DNA of 64,000 nucleotides from Aneurinibacillus uraniidurans (GCF_028471905.1 NZ_CP116902.1:2764501-2828500); one strand, 5' to 3'. Positions 7,192-16,362 are shown, counted from the first letter of the stretch. Numbers and translations are program-made. The notes: a model not told the origin generated them from the letters alone.

Positions 7192-8700
7192 TTGCTACAT
7201 GAAAAAATAAACGGGCTTCATTTCGGTAATTTTTATCTTACTCATTCTAAACCAGAAAACACGGCCCTTATCTATCACGATCAGACGATTACATACGGAG
7301 AACTTCGCACAACCGTTGAAAAATATGCTTCCTGCCTGCATGCATCTGGTATTCGTGCAGGTGACGTAGTAGCATTAAGCTGCTATAACACACCTGAGTT
7401 CATTTATAGCTATCTTGCAATTACCCGCCTTGGGGCAATTGTGGTCCCGCTAAATTTGACGCTGACCATAGACGAGCTTACATACATTCTGCACGATTCC
7501 GGTGCTAAAGCGTTGTTCATTCACGAAAAAATTCTTGGTAAATTATCTGTCTCAGCCGAACAGCTTCAGGCACAATTCGGATTACAAGAGGTGCTTGTGA
7601 TCGATGAAGCATTATCCACTCGCACACATGCAACAGCTACAATTGAACTTCCGGAAATCAACCCTAAAGCAATCGCTACGCTTCTGTATACATCAGGTAC
7701 AACAGGTAAGCCAAAAGGTGCCATGCTCAGCCATGAAAACATAATCGCCGACACCGTAGCCTGCACAGATGTTCTCGACCTGACAGCGCAAGATGTCTTT
7801 ATGTGTGTATTGCCGATGTTCCACTCCTTCGGCTTTACCACATCCGTTCTGCTTCCGCTTTACGCAGGTTCTGCTATTGTCATTCATGAAGCGTTCCATC
7901 CAAAGGAGATCATGCACTCTTTGATTTCGCGTCATATATCAGTATTTTGCGGCGTACCGGCTATGTTTGTCGTTCTCGCCCAGGCACTAAAAGAAGGCAA
8001 AGCCAGCTTCCCTTCTCTGCGGGTAGCCGTTTCTGGCGGTGCACCACTGCCGGTTGAAATTTTGAATGTATTTAATCACCAGTACAATATCCCACTCATG
8101 GAAGGCTATGGACTAACAGAAGCGTCTCCAGTTGTATGCTTCAACCCGTTACACGGCGAGAAAAAGCCTGGCTCTGTCGGACTCCCTCTTACCGGTGTAG
8201 AAGTACGTATTGCTGATGAGCAGGGAAACAGCCTGGAAACGGACCAGGTGGGCGAGATTCTCGTACGTGGACTAAATGTCATGCAGGGCTACCTGAATAT
8301 GCCAGAAGCAACAGCAAATACGATCGTGGATGGCTGGCTCCATACAGGAGATATTGGCTTCATCGATCGTGATGGATATGTATTTATCGTGGACCGAAAA
8401 AAGGATCTGATTATTACACGTGGTCTAAACGTCTATCCACGTGAAATTGAAGAAGTACTCTATAAACATCCCGCTGTTCTCGAAGCCGCAGTTATCGGCA
8501 TTCCCGATCCGGTCAAAGGAGAAGTCGTCAAAGCTTTCATCGTACCAAAGCCTGGCGAAACTCTCGACCGTAGGACCGTGCTGGATTTCCTGAAACCGCA
8601 GTTAGCCACATACAAAATGCCGCGCTTCGTGGAGATCACCGAGCAGCTACCGAAAAACGCAGCTGGTAAAATTCTAAAAAAAGAATTGCGTAAGCAGTAG
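7192..8700 (+). CDS. lcfB: Fatty acyl-CoA synthetase (AMP-forming), LcfB-like
   Basis: This 502-residue enzyme has the ANL-superfamily AMP motif YTSGTTGKPKG near residues 164-174, the GYGLTEASP block, the TGDIG motif and the C-terminal lysine region PKNAAGKILKK. It activates a fatty acid with ATP and CoA. Length and order of motifs fit the 500-residue long-chain ligases such as B. subtilis LcfB (YhfL); chain-length preference cannot be read from the sequence. The start is TTG at 7192, chosen because AAAGGAGG lies nine bases upstream. It appears to be monocistronic and converges on a membrane protein gene. Confidence 0.88.
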   Translation: MLHEKINGLHFGNFYLTHSKPENTALIYHDQTITYGELRTTVEKYASCLHASGIRAGDVVALSCYNTPEFIYSYLAITRLGAIVVPLNLTLTIDELTYILHDSGAKALFIHEKILGKLSVSAEQLQAQFGLQEVLVIDEALSTRTHATATIELPEINPKAIATLLYTSGTTGKPKGAMLSHENIIADTVACTDVLDLTAQDVFMCVLPMFHSFGFTTSVLLPLYAGSAIVIHEAFHPKEIMHSLISRHISVFCGVPAMFVVLAQALKEGKASFPSLRVAVSGGAPLPVEILNVFNHQYNIPLMEGYGLTEASPVVCFNPLHGEKKPGSVGLPLTGVEVRIADEQGNSLETDQVGEILVRGLNVMQGYLNMPEATANTIVDGWLHTGDIGFIDRDGYVFIVDRKKDLIITRGLNVYPREIEEVLYKHPAVLEAAVIGIPDPVKGEVVKAFIVPKPGETLDRRTVLDFLKPQLATYKMPRFVEITEQLPKNAAGKILKKELRKQ

Positions 8701-8707
8701 ACTCGTC

Positions 8708-9427
8708 TCACCCAAGCGCATGAATAATGACAAATAGAAGAATCGCTACAACAAGCAGCACAAATGGATTGTTTCGTCTATACACACCTGGCGTATACAG
8801 ACTTGCTCGCATATAAAAAATAAGCAAACAAACAAAGGCTCCAATACCTGCTACAAGATGGCGATCCCACTCTTGTATAACCCGAAGCATAATGCCACCA
8901 TGAAGGGCAACCACGGCGATAGAAAGTAGCATAAAGAACGGAAGTGCCTGAAGGCGTGACCGCTGCAGGCGTCCGCTAAGCATAAACAATCCATACGGAA
9001 TAAACGTGCAGAGAAGCGCAAAATATCCGCTTCCGATGCCAAATAAATAGCCAGGGGAAATGGAGGAATCGCCGTCTGTATGCAATGTAGGCGGCGATTC
9101 CTGTTTCGGTTCCCCGTGTGTTGTTTCCTGCTTGGCAGAAGACGGTGTTGCAGGGGCTGTGCCTGCTTCATGGCTGCCCGTTGAAGGAGTTCCCCCCGAG
9201 CCTGTCTCTACTTTAGAGACAGGCTTTTCTTCCACTACCGCAGGCTGTAAAGCCCCCTCCTCTTTTGGATTATGCTCTTCCGCTCCGCCTGCTCTCGCCT
9301 CCTTATTTACTACTTGTTCATCACTTTTATATCCAGCAGTCGGGCTGGTAACTAACAAAAAAAGCAACAGACTAAACATCACAATACCCATTAGCAAGAT
9401 AAACCAGACAATGTTGCGTACCCACAT
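8708..9427 (-). CDS. Uncharacterised four-segment membrane protein with Pro/Ser/Thr-rich loop
   Basis: About 239 residues. An N-terminal membrane segment (WVRNIVWFILLMGIVMFSLL region) is followed by a roughly 100-residue low-complexity acidic, Pro/Thr/Gly-rich stretch, then three or four further membrane segments in the C-terminal half. I do not recognise the family. The ATG at 9427 has AAAGGAG eleven bases upstream; an ATG at 9451 would add eight residues. The stop is seven bases from the stop of the convergent acyl-CoA ligase gene. Confidence 0.7.
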   Translation of the reverse strand: MWVRNIVWFILLMGIVMFSLLLFLLVTSPTAGYKSDEQVVNKEARAGGAEEHNPKEEGALQPAVVEEKPVSKVETGSGGTPSTGSHEAGTAPATPSSAKQETTHGEPKQESPPTLHTDGDSSISPGYLFGIGSGYFALLCTFIPYGLFMLSGRLQRSRLQALPFFMLLSIAVVALHGGIMLRVIQEWDRHLVAGIGAFVCLLIFYMRASLYTPGVYRRNNPFVLLVVAILLFVIIHALG

Positions 9428-9531
9428 CCTTTCGTCAGCTCCTTTTATCATCCGCCCCTTTTCTCCCTACTTTTATATGAAAAAACCAGGCAACTTATGC
9501 CAAATCTCCCCTTCACTATACAAAACTACAC

Positions 9532-9568
9532 AAAAAAACCGGCCGCATAAAAATAGCAGCCGGTTTTT
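9532..9568. terminator. Terminator after the carbinolamine dehydratase gene
   Basis: AAACCGGC pairs with GCCGGTTT around a loop, with seven A on the left and seven T on the right. It ends the minus-strand signalling operon and could act in both directions. Confidence 0.8.
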
Positions 9569-9579
9569 TTATCATTGTA

Positions 9580-9882
9580 TTAGATTGCTTTCGTAGCACT
9601 GGATGTGATCTGGTTGATTTTTTGCGCAAGTGCAAAATCCTTCCCCGTAAGTCCACTCTTATCATGTGTAAATAGCCGCAGTGTAACCTGATCACGCCGG
9701 ATGTCGATATCAGGATGATGATTTGCATCTTCTGCAAATCGGCCAACTTGGTTAACGAACGCAAGTGCCTCGCCAAAATGAGAGAAACGGATACGGCGCA
9801 TAATCGAACCGCTGTCTTCTAATGTCCAACCCGGGATTTTCGACAGATTCAGGGCAATTTGCTCGTGAGATAACTTAGCCAT
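9580..9882 (-). CDS. Pterin-4a-carbinolamine dehydratase
   Basis: The 100-residue product has the family signature HHPDI (about residues 55-59) and the GW...F.F..F..A..F length and spacing of PCD/DCoH proteins. The enzyme dehydrates 4a-hydroxytetrahydropterin to recycle the cofactor of aromatic amino acid hydroxylases. No phenylalanine hydroxylase gene is nearby. The ATG at 9882 is preferred (GGAAAGG nine bases upstream); it overlaps the end of the histidine kinase gene by eight bases, so this is the last gene of the signalling operon. That context is unusual and its role here is unclear. Confidence 0.88.
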   Translation of the reverse strand: MAKLSHEQIALNLSKIPGWTLEDSGSIMRRIRFSHFGEALAFVNQVGRFAEDANHHPDIDIRRDQVTLRLFTHDKSGLTGKDFALAQKINQITSSATKAI

Positions 9883-10825
9883 TCTCATCATCCTTTCCTT
9901 TTCCTTTTACAACTTTATGCACACCCTGTAAAAAGGTTTCCACTGGTAACTCTACTGTAAACCGGGATCCTTCTTCAGGCTGACTACATACGGAAATCGT
10001 ACCGCGATGATATTGAACCAAACTTTTTGTAATGGCCAGTCCGAGGCCGAAACCTTCATACTTTTTGTTATAAGAGGAATTAGCCTGCTTGAACGGCTGA
10101 TAGAGCTGACGGATTTGCTCTTCCGACATCCCGATCCCGTTATCCTCCACCTCGATGCAGCTATTATTACCATTAGCATACGTGCGAATTAAAATCTGGC
10201 CGCCATTCGGCGTATATTTGATAGCGTTATGCACGAGATTTGCGATAATCTGTTTAATTTTCCCCCGGTCGGCTTTGATGAGAAGCTCGGGGTCATTATT
10301 CATGACCTTAACAGCATGCTGCTTTTTCATAGCATTAGTCGCCAATTCTTCAACTGTTTCATCCACTACGTCAGCAAGTGAAAATTGGACCAGCCTCATT
10401 TCAATTCGCCCGGATTCAATGCGGGAGAGCTCAATCAAATCATTAATCAGGCTCAGCAAATCTTCTGACTTACGGTATACAGTCTCCACAAATTTGCGAT
10501 TCACCGCCGCACTTTCATCTGCAGCCATCCTCTCTAACAAAAGCTCAGAATACCCCATAATAACCGTGAGCGGGGTTCGAAGTTCATGCGATACATTTGC
10601 CAGAAATTCTGTTTTCATGCGGTCAATCTCTGCTAGCTGGTGGTTTTTCTCACCTAACATTTTGTTTTGTGCCTGCATCTTGAAGACAAGAATCGCCAAT
10701 AGAACAACTAACGTAAGCATAATGGTGAGGTATACGGCATGTATACCAAAATAGACTGCTCCAGTAAAACAAAGGAGTATAGCTGTAATCGCAATGCCTA
10801 TATATAACAGAATTCTTTTTTTCAT
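9875..10825 (-). CDS. Membrane-bound sensor histidine kinase without sensory domain
   Basis: The 316-residue kinase has two closely spaced N-terminal membrane segments (about 5-25 and 30-48) with almost no external loop. A short coiled linker leads to the HisKA domain with His80 in FLANVSHELRTPL. The ATPase domain has Asn200 (N box), DNG at 228-230 and GFGLGLA at 258-264. With no extracellular or PAS domain it may sense within the membrane or take its cue from a partner. Its start overlaps the stop of the single-domain response regulator by four bases (ATGA), indicating translational coupling. Confidence 0.9.
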   Translation of the reverse strand: MKKRILLYIGIAITAILLCFTGAVYFGIHAVYLTIMLTLVVLLAILVFKMQAQNKMLGEKNHQLAEIDRMKTEFLANVSHELRTPLTVIMGYSELLLERMAADESAAVNRKFVETVYRKSEDLLSLINDLIELSRIESGRIEMRLVQFSLADVVDETVEELATNAMKKQHAVKVMNNDPELLIKADRGKIKQIIANLVHNAIKYTPNGGQILIRTYANGNNSCIEVEDNGIGMSEEQIRQLYQPFKQANSSYNKKYEGFGLGLAITKSLVQYHRGTISVCSQPEEGSRFTVELPVETFLQGVHKVVKGKGKDDENG

Positions 10826-11235
10826 AGATGAGTTTGTTCCTTGCAGCCGGATGTTTGTGTTTCCCGTACAGCACTGTATTGCGCAATCTTCTCCAGGAAA
10901 TCCCGAATTCGAATCGGTTTCGTAATATAATCAATACATCCTGCCTCAAGCGCTGACTGGATATCTGATTTCATAGCAAGCGCTGACAGCGCTACAATTG
11001 GAATCGCAGCCAGCTCCGGAATTGACTTAATCGTTCGCGTAACCGCCAGGCCGTCCATCTCCGGCATATGAATATCCATCAGGATCAGGTCCGGCGAGAA
11101 TGTTTCTAGCATCTCTAACGCTTGTATACCATTCTCGGCTACATGCAGTTCGTATTCCTTATTTAAACGCAAAATCTCCACAAATAATTCTCGGTTGGAC
11201 TGATTGTCTTCCACGAGCAAAATTTGTCTGGCCAT
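10822..11235 (-). CDS. Single-domain response regulator (receiver only)
   Basis: The 137-residue product is a receiver domain with little else. The phospho-acceptor is Asp54 in ILMDIHMP, with the acidic pair E9/D10, a Ser at the switch position in ALSA and Lys106 in TKP. With no output domain it probably relays phosphate or acts by protein contact, as in DivK or Spo0F. The ATG at 11235 is chosen for its AAAGGGG site; longer frames overlap the upstream kinase gene. It lies between two histidine kinase genes in the same operon. Confidence 0.88.
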   Translation of the reverse strand: MARQILLVEDNQSNRELFVEILRLNKEYELHVAENGIQALEMLETFSPDLILMDIHMPEMDGLAVTRTIKSIPELAAIPIVALSALAMKSDIQSALEAGCIDYITKPIRIRDFLEKIAQYSAVRETQTSGCKEQTHL

Positions 11236-11263
11236 GCGCGTTTCCCCTTTATCTCTTATACTT

Positions 11264-13201
11264 TTACCTATTATCCGGTACGTGCCGCAAAGTAAGAACT
11301 TCATCAAGCGACAGCAATATCTGATCAGCTGTACGCATAACCTGTCCACGCTCTACAAGACGAATAGGCTGATCGATATAGGCCAGTAGCTTTCCTTTCC
11401 AGTGCGCCCGGACATCTGTCAACATCTGCATATACAATTCATCAGCATAGTGAGCAGCTACAATGACGACATCAGGAAACAACTCATGTATGGCTTTCAC
11501 TATATCTTTTTCTGATTTTACCATAAAATGATCAAACTGTATGGAACTTTCTTGTACAATGCGATAAAAAATTGAAAAATCTTTTGAGAATTCGGGAGGA
11601 TGCAGCAACAAGGTACGCCCCTCCGTTTTTTGAAAATCTTCGTCAACAGATTTTTGACTATCCGATAAAACACAAGGAATCACAAACGAAAATGTACTGC
11701 CTATGTGCTCTTCACTTTCAACAGTTAGTATTCCTTTATGCAGCTCGATCAATTGACGGGAAAGTGACAGCCCGAGTCCAGCCCCTTCATATTTTCGCTC
11801 TAGGCGTCCATCATTTTGATAAAACTGCTCGAAAATTTTTTCAAGCTTATCGCTCGCTATGCCAATTCCTTCGTCGACGACACGCACTGTAAATTCATGT
11901 TCACCGTATTCAAGCAAAACCTCTACATGCCGGTCTGGCAAACTAAACTTGATGGCATTATTAAGAAAGTTTAACAGCACCTGGCGAATACGCGTTTCAT
12001 CCGCTGTAACCGGACATGGTGTATCTGGCATATGGCTCATCAGCTCAATCCTAGCCTGCTGCGCTTTTGGCTTCATCATGATAAGCGTACTATCAATCAA
12101 ATCTTTCATATCAAAGCAGGACATTTCCAGCTCATACTTTCCAGCCTCGATTTTCGTCATATCGAGAATATCATCAATCATCGACAGCAAATGCTCCCCG
12201 GCATCAACAATATTCCCCGTAAACTCTTTCTGAGGCGGCGCAAGCACCCCACCTGCTCCTTCATACAGCAGTTCTGCAAATCCAATAATGCCTGTAAGAG
12301 GCGTACGCAGTTCATGGGACATATTCGCGAGAAATTCAGATTTCATCCGGGTTGATTCTTGTGCCCGTATCGATTCCTCCCGTAAACGGTCATTCGTCTG
12401 CCTAAGCTCCTCTACTAGCCCAGCAATATTAACCGCCATCCGGTTAAACGCCTCACTTAATTCTCCAAGTTCATCTTTTGTCTCAGCCTGAACTTGTGCC
12501 GAAAAATCGCCCTGTCCCATTTTTCTCACGCCATGAAGCAGCGAAAACACCGGACGCGTCATCACACGAGACATGTAGAGCGCAAATAAAAATGCGAGCA
12601 GCAGCGTGCCCGCAATAATCATATAACTGAACGTCACTGACTTCCATGCTTCCCCAAGCATCGTCTGATTGATTCGAGTAATTTCATTTGCTCGATGCTG
12701 GGACATCTGTTCAACTTCTTCCATCAAATGCGCTGCGATCGGCTGCGCTTCTCTGTTTAGTGTGTCAATCGCATCTTTTTTATTTTGACGTTCATAAACC
12801 GGAATCACTTTGTCCCGTAAGATCCATTCCCAGTCTTCACTATGAATAATGAACGATTCAATTTCCTTACGCTCATCCGGTGATGAATTAGCCTTAAGCT
12901 GTTGCATAAGGGCTTGTGCGCGATCACTTGTTTTATAGAAGCGGTCACGAAACTCCTTATCCCCCGTCGTAACATAAAGCATGACAAAATTAATTCGCTC
13001 CATGATTGTGCTTTTCACTTGCAAATGCGTAGCCAGTCGTGGAATCGATTGATTTAGCATATGGTCGTTATCTTTTACAACACGTAAAAGCTGCAAGTTC
13101 ATAATATACATCCCAATCGCTGTCAGGACAAGCACAACCATAAATACAGTTAAAAATTTCAAGCGAATGGAAAGATTCTTCCATCTACGAAACAATGTCA
13201 T
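11264..13201 (-). CDS. HAMP-type sensor histidine kinase with degenerate C-terminal receiver
   Basis: Domain order in 645 residues: membrane segment 15-37, helical extracellular region 40-187 (four-helix-bundle type), membrane segment 190-210, HAMP 210-262, HisKA with His296 in FLANMSHELRTPL, and ATPase with Asn414/Asn415 in the N box, DEGIG near 443 and GAGLGLS near 473. Residues 525-645 look like a receiver fold, but the expected phospho-Asp position reads VVIVAAHY, so it is probably a pseudo-receiver. AAGGGGAAAAAA precedes the ATG. It starts ten bases after the BMP lipoprotein gene, which may supply its ligand. Confidence 0.9.
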   Translation of the reverse strand: MTLFRRWKNLSIRLKFLTVFMVVLVLTAIGMYIMNLQLLRVVKDNDHMLNQSIPRLATHLQVKSTIMERINFVMLYVTTGDKEFRDRFYKTSDRAQALMQQLKANSSPDERKEIESFIIHSEDWEWILRDKVIPVYERQNKKDAIDTLNREAQPIAAHLMEEVEQMSQHRANEITRINQTMLGEAWKSVTFSYMIIAGTLLLAFLFALYMSRVMTRPVFSLLHGVRKMGQGDFSAQVQAETKDELGELSEAFNRMAVNIAGLVEELRQTNDRLREESIRAQESTRMKSEFLANMSHELRTPLTGIIGFAELLYEGAGGVLAPPQKEFTGNIVDAGEHLLSMIDDILDMTKIEAGKYELEMSCFDMKDLIDSTLIMMKPKAQQARIELMSHMPDTPCPVTADETRIRQVLLNFLNNAIKFSLPDRHVEVLLEYGEHEFTVRVVDEGIGIASDKLEKIFEQFYQNDGRLERKYEGAGLGLSLSRQLIELHKGILTVESEEHIGSTFSFVIPCVLSDSQKSVDEDFQKTEGRTLLLHPPEFSKDFSIFYRIVQESSIQFDHFMVKSEKDIVKAIHELFPDVVIVAAHYADELYMQMLTDVRAHWKGKLLAYIDQPIRLVERGQVMRTADQILLSLDEVLTLRHVPDNR

Positions 13202-13211
13202 TTTTTTCCCC

Positions 13212-14213
13212 TTACTTTTTCGGATTGCTCATCGGCTGTCCGGTCTGTTTGTTGATCACGAACTCGCCGCGTTTGTACTCCTCCAGCCTTCTTTCTATTT
13301 TCCTTCGTACCTCATCTGGTACGGCCGGATTAAATGTACCTAGCTGCTGAGCTCCATCTGCAAAATCAAATTCCACGCCTCCACTTTTCAACGTTCCATC
13401 CTGGTACTGCTCAAATATTTTCACATACATCGCTGATAAATTTTGCACGATGCTTGTAATGACTGTATTTTTGGATACAAAATACTGATCTGATATGTAG
13501 CCAACCGCCAACCGGCCTTCATAGTGAGCTTGCATAATCACATCGATATTAAATCCATCTCCCATAGGAGCCAGGACATCTGCCCCTTCCCGAATCATCT
13601 TCTGAGCAATCTCCTCAGCTTTTTTTCCATCACTCCAACCTTTTACATCCTGAAGCAGCACTTCATTATTCGGATTTTGCTCTTTAACTGCTGCCATAAA
13701 AGGCTTAACCTCACGCATGGAATCATAGGCTGGAATCAAGCCTACCTTATGACTTTTCGTCATCATACCCGCAATCATACCAGAAAAGTATCCCATTGAT
13801 TCTGGTGTAAAATTAATCGAGGATACATTTTCCCCCTTGGCATTTCCATTAAAAAATACAAATCGAGTCTTCGGATATGAGACAGCCAGCTTATTAAACA
13901 CTGTCTCAAAGCTTCGACCATTGCCGAAAATCAAATCATACCCCGCGTCAGCTAGCCGCTTCGCTTCTCTTAACTGAACGTCTGGCTGATTGGCATCTTG
14001 CACACACTCGGTTTGCACCTGATATGTTCGTTCAATCGCTTTTAATCCGCGATAAGCCTGCCCATCCCATCCCTGATCATAAATCTTTCCATCTAGAAGT
14101 AATCCGACTTTAAGCGGGGCTGTCGGGCTGATCGGTTGCTTTGCAATCGACTGCCAGTGCGGAATACATCCTATGAGTAACAAAAATAGTCCTATAATCG
14201 CTATTTTTTTCAT
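13212..14213 (-). CDS. BMP-family substrate-binding lipoprotein
   Basis: The product is a lipoprotein (lipobox LLLIGC about 13-18 residues from the start) of the basic membrane protein/PnrA-like family, recognisable from VGLLLDGKIYDQGWDGQAYRG-like N-terminal sequence and the QDV.GW.DG..A middle block. These bind nucleosides or other small molecules for ABC importers; the B. subtilis relative Med instead modulates competence. No ABC transporter genes follow. The next gene downstream, ten bases away, is a sensor kinase, so a sensory role is likely. ATG 14213 is preferred for the AAAGGGATGG site. Confidence 0.85.
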   Translation of the reverse strand: MKKIAIIGLFLLLIGCIPHWQSIAKQPISPTAPLKVGLLLDGKIYDQGWDGQAYRGLKAIERTYQVQTECVQDANQPDVQLREAKRLADAGYDLIFGNGRSFETVFNKLAVSYPKTRFVFFNGNAKGENVSSINFTPESMGYFSGMIAGMMTKSHKVGLIPAYDSMREVKPFMAAVKEQNPNNEVLLQDVKGWSDGKKAEEIAQKMIREGADVLAPMGDGFNIDVIMQAHYEGRLAVGYISDQYFVSKNTVITSIVQNLSAMYVKIFEQYQDGTLKSGGVEFDFADGAQQLGTFNPAVPDEVRRKIERRLEEYKRGEFVINKQTGQPMSNPKK

Positions 14214-14294
14214 TATAATGCCCATCCCTTTACCTATCTCTCTGTTCATATTGTAAACATTTAGTTTGCAGGGATAGAAGTGCAAAAATTGCAG

Positions 14295-14320
14295 AAAAAA
14301 ATCCGGGGGTACCGGATTTT
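14295..14320 (-). terminator. Terminator after the REC-Fis regulator gene
   Basis: On the minus strand ATCCGG pairs with CCGGAT around a five-base loop with flanking A/T pairs, followed by seven T. It separates the regulator from the lipoprotein operon, which therefore needs its own promoter or read-through. Confidence 0.75.
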
Positions 14321-14856
14321 TACTGACCAGTTATATCATATTGCTTAATTTTATAGTAAAGTGTCCTAAGAGAGATTCCAAGCTTTTCCGCCGCGAGTCT
14401 CCGATTTCCTTCCACTTCAAGCAGCACCTTCTCAATATGACGCCGCTCTACTTCTTCAAGTGTCTCTACCATTTCTGGCTCAGATGTAATAAAGTCAAGT
14501 GCACTCTGCACCGTTTCACGCAGATGTGGAAGCTTGAATGGCTTACATACATAGTCAAGCGCTCCTAATTTCATCGCCTGAACAGCCGTCTCGATCGTCG
14601 CATATGCTGTAACCATAATCACTTTACAGTCATCATCTATCTCTTTCATCGCCGCCAGCACATCAATGCCGCTCATCTCAGGAAGCTGAATATCGAGCAG
14701 AACAAGTTCCGGGGAATAGCTCTGATACAGAGTAAGCGCATTCTCTCCTGCATGCGCCGTTAGAACCTCGATTTGATCTGATTCCAACGCAGTAGCCATT
14801 AAAAAACAAATATCCACATCATCATCAACAATGAGAACCCTACATTTGCGCTTCAT
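14320..14856 (-). CDS. Response regulator with receiver and Fis-type helix-turn-helix, no AAA+ domain
   Basis: The 178-residue protein has a receiver (Asp55 in LVLLDIQLP; DDD at 11-13; VTAYA switch; Lys107 in CKPF) joined by a short linker to a Fis-type DNA-binding domain (about 135-175, GNRRLAAEKLGISLRTLYYKI). This is the RegA/ActR/PrrA arrangement: NtrC-like ends without the sigma-54 ATPase core. AAGGGGAGCG precedes the ATG. It lies just upstream of, and on the same strand as, the lipoprotein-kinase operon and is the only DNA-binding output in that cluster. Confidence 0.88.
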   Translation of the reverse strand: MKRKCRVLIVDDDVDICFLMATALESDQIEVLTAHAGENALTLYQSYSPELVLLDIQLPEMSGIDVLAAMKEIDDDCKVIMVTAYATIETAVQAMKLGALDYVCKPFKLPHLRETVQSALDFITSEPEMVETLEEVERRHIEKVLLEVEGNRRLAAEKLGISLRTLYYKIKQYDITGQ

Positions 14857-14910
14857 CCAATCGCTCCCCTTTTCTCGTCAGCATAACAATCAAAAGAGGA
14901 GCTGTACAGA

Positions 14911-16362
14911 TTATGTCCGCATACATTCCTCTTTTTCTACTGTTGCAAAAATACCACGAGCGATATGAACACCGCAAGCCCCTGCTTGTGCCAGACCTCG
15001 CGTAATACCCGCTCCATCTCCTCCTGCATACAGGCCGCAAATCTCTGTTTCAAAGTGTTCATTCAAATGCGGACGTGCAGAATAAAACTTCGCTTCTATA
15101 CCATAGAACAGCGTATGTTCACTCGCAATTCCTGGTGTTACATGATCAAGCGCTTCTACCATCTCAATTAGACTCTTCATCGTATTATATGGAAGCGCAA
15201 GACCGAGGTCGCCTGGTACCGCTTCCTTCAAAGTCGGCTCGATAAACCCTTCTTTCAGACGCTTTTCAGTCGTACGGCGACCACGTTTAATATCCCCATA
15301 ACGCTGTACGATGACAGATCCACTAGACAAATCATTTGCTCGACGGCATATCTCTTTCGCATATTCATTCGGTTTATCGAATGGCTCTGTAAAGACATGA
15401 GAGACAAGTAACGCAAAGTTCGTATTAGGCGAACCGAGCTTCTCGTCTTTATAGGCATGTCCATTTGCCGCCATTACACCGCTATGATTCTCCACTACAA
15501 CATGCCCACTTGGATTCGAGCAGAAACTGCGGATAATTTGATCGGTTGTCGACTTGTACAGGAATTTCCCTTCATATAGATGACGGTTGATTTCCTCCAT
15601 CACAACGTTCGTTGTTTCCACACGCACACCAATGTCCACCTGATTATTCAGCAGGCGAAGTCCTTGTTTCTTCAGTAAATTGCCGAACCATTCCGATCCA
15701 TCACGCCCTGGAACGATTACTACTTTATCAGCATAGTATATTTCTCCAGACTTGCACTCAATGCCCTTGACCACCATTCCCGTCTCGTTTTTCTCGACAA
15801 CAATGTCAGCCACTTCTTTCTTAAACTGCATCGTAATCTTGGTCTCAAGCTCACGATAGATACTTTCCAAAATTTTTAAGTTTTGCTCTGTACCAAGATG
15901 GCGAACGTTCGCCCGCAGCAACTTCAACCCTACTCCGGCTGCCGTACGTTCAATTCTGCGCACGTCATCTGTAGTAGGATCCGTAATACTTTCTGTCGCA
16001 CCGTGTTCAAGATTAATTTCATCTACATACCGAATTAAATCCAGAACTTCTGAAGCAGGCAAATAATCTGTCATCCAGCCGCCAAACTCTGTTGTAATAT
16101 TGAACTTTCCATCTGAATATGCCCCCGCCCCACCAAATCCGTTCGTAATGGAACAGGCCGGTAGGCATCCACTGAATTCTTTGCGTCCAGTCGGGGGTGG
16201 ACATTTTTTGATTTTTTTCTCAAGAATCGGACAGCGACGTTTATAAATATCATGTCCTTTATCTATCAACAAAATAGCAAACGCAGGATTTTTGCGTATT
16301 AGTTCATAAGCAGTAAAAATACCAGCCGGTCCGGCCCCTACAATAATTACGTCATATCTCAT
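14911..16362 (-). CDS. FAD-dependent oxidoreductase of the NAD(P)/FAD dehydrogenase type
   Basis: The 483-residue flavoprotein begins with a dinucleotide-binding motif (VIIVGAGPAGIFTAYEL), has a conserved cysteine-rich stretch (RRCPILEKKIKKCPPP, then GCLPAC at about 63-68) and a C-terminal FAD-contacting GLYAGGDGAGITRGLAQA-like block. It belongs to the poorly defined FAD-dependent dehydrogenases related to the alkyl/aromatic flavoproteins; substrate unknown. The cysteine cluster may bind metal or be redox-active. AGGAGG precedes the ATG. Its stop is about 54 bases before the REC-Fis gene on the same strand. Confidence 0.85.
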   Translation of the reverse strand: MRYDVIIVGAGPAGIFTAYELIRKNPAFAILLIDKGHDIYKRRCPILEKKIKKCPPPTGRKEFSGCLPACSITNGFGGAGAYSDGKFNITTEFGGWMTDYLPASEVLDLIRYVDEINLEHGATESITDPTTDDVRRIERTAAGVGLKLLRANVRHLGTEQNLKILESIYRELETKITMQFKKEVADIVVEKNETGMVVKGIECKSGEIYYADKVVIVPGRDGSEWFGNLLKKQGLRLLNNQVDIGVRVETTNVVMEEINRHLYEGKFLYKSTTDQIIRSFCSNPSGHVVVENHSGVMAANGHAYKDEKLGSPNTNFALLVSHVFTEPFDKPNEYAKEICRRANDLSSGSVIVQRYGDIKRGRRTTEKRLKEGFIEPTLKEAVPGDLGLALPYNTMKSLIEMVEALDHVTPGIASEHTLFYGIEAKFYSARPHLNEHFETEICGLYAGGDGAGITRGLAQAGACGVHIARGIFATVEKEECMRT

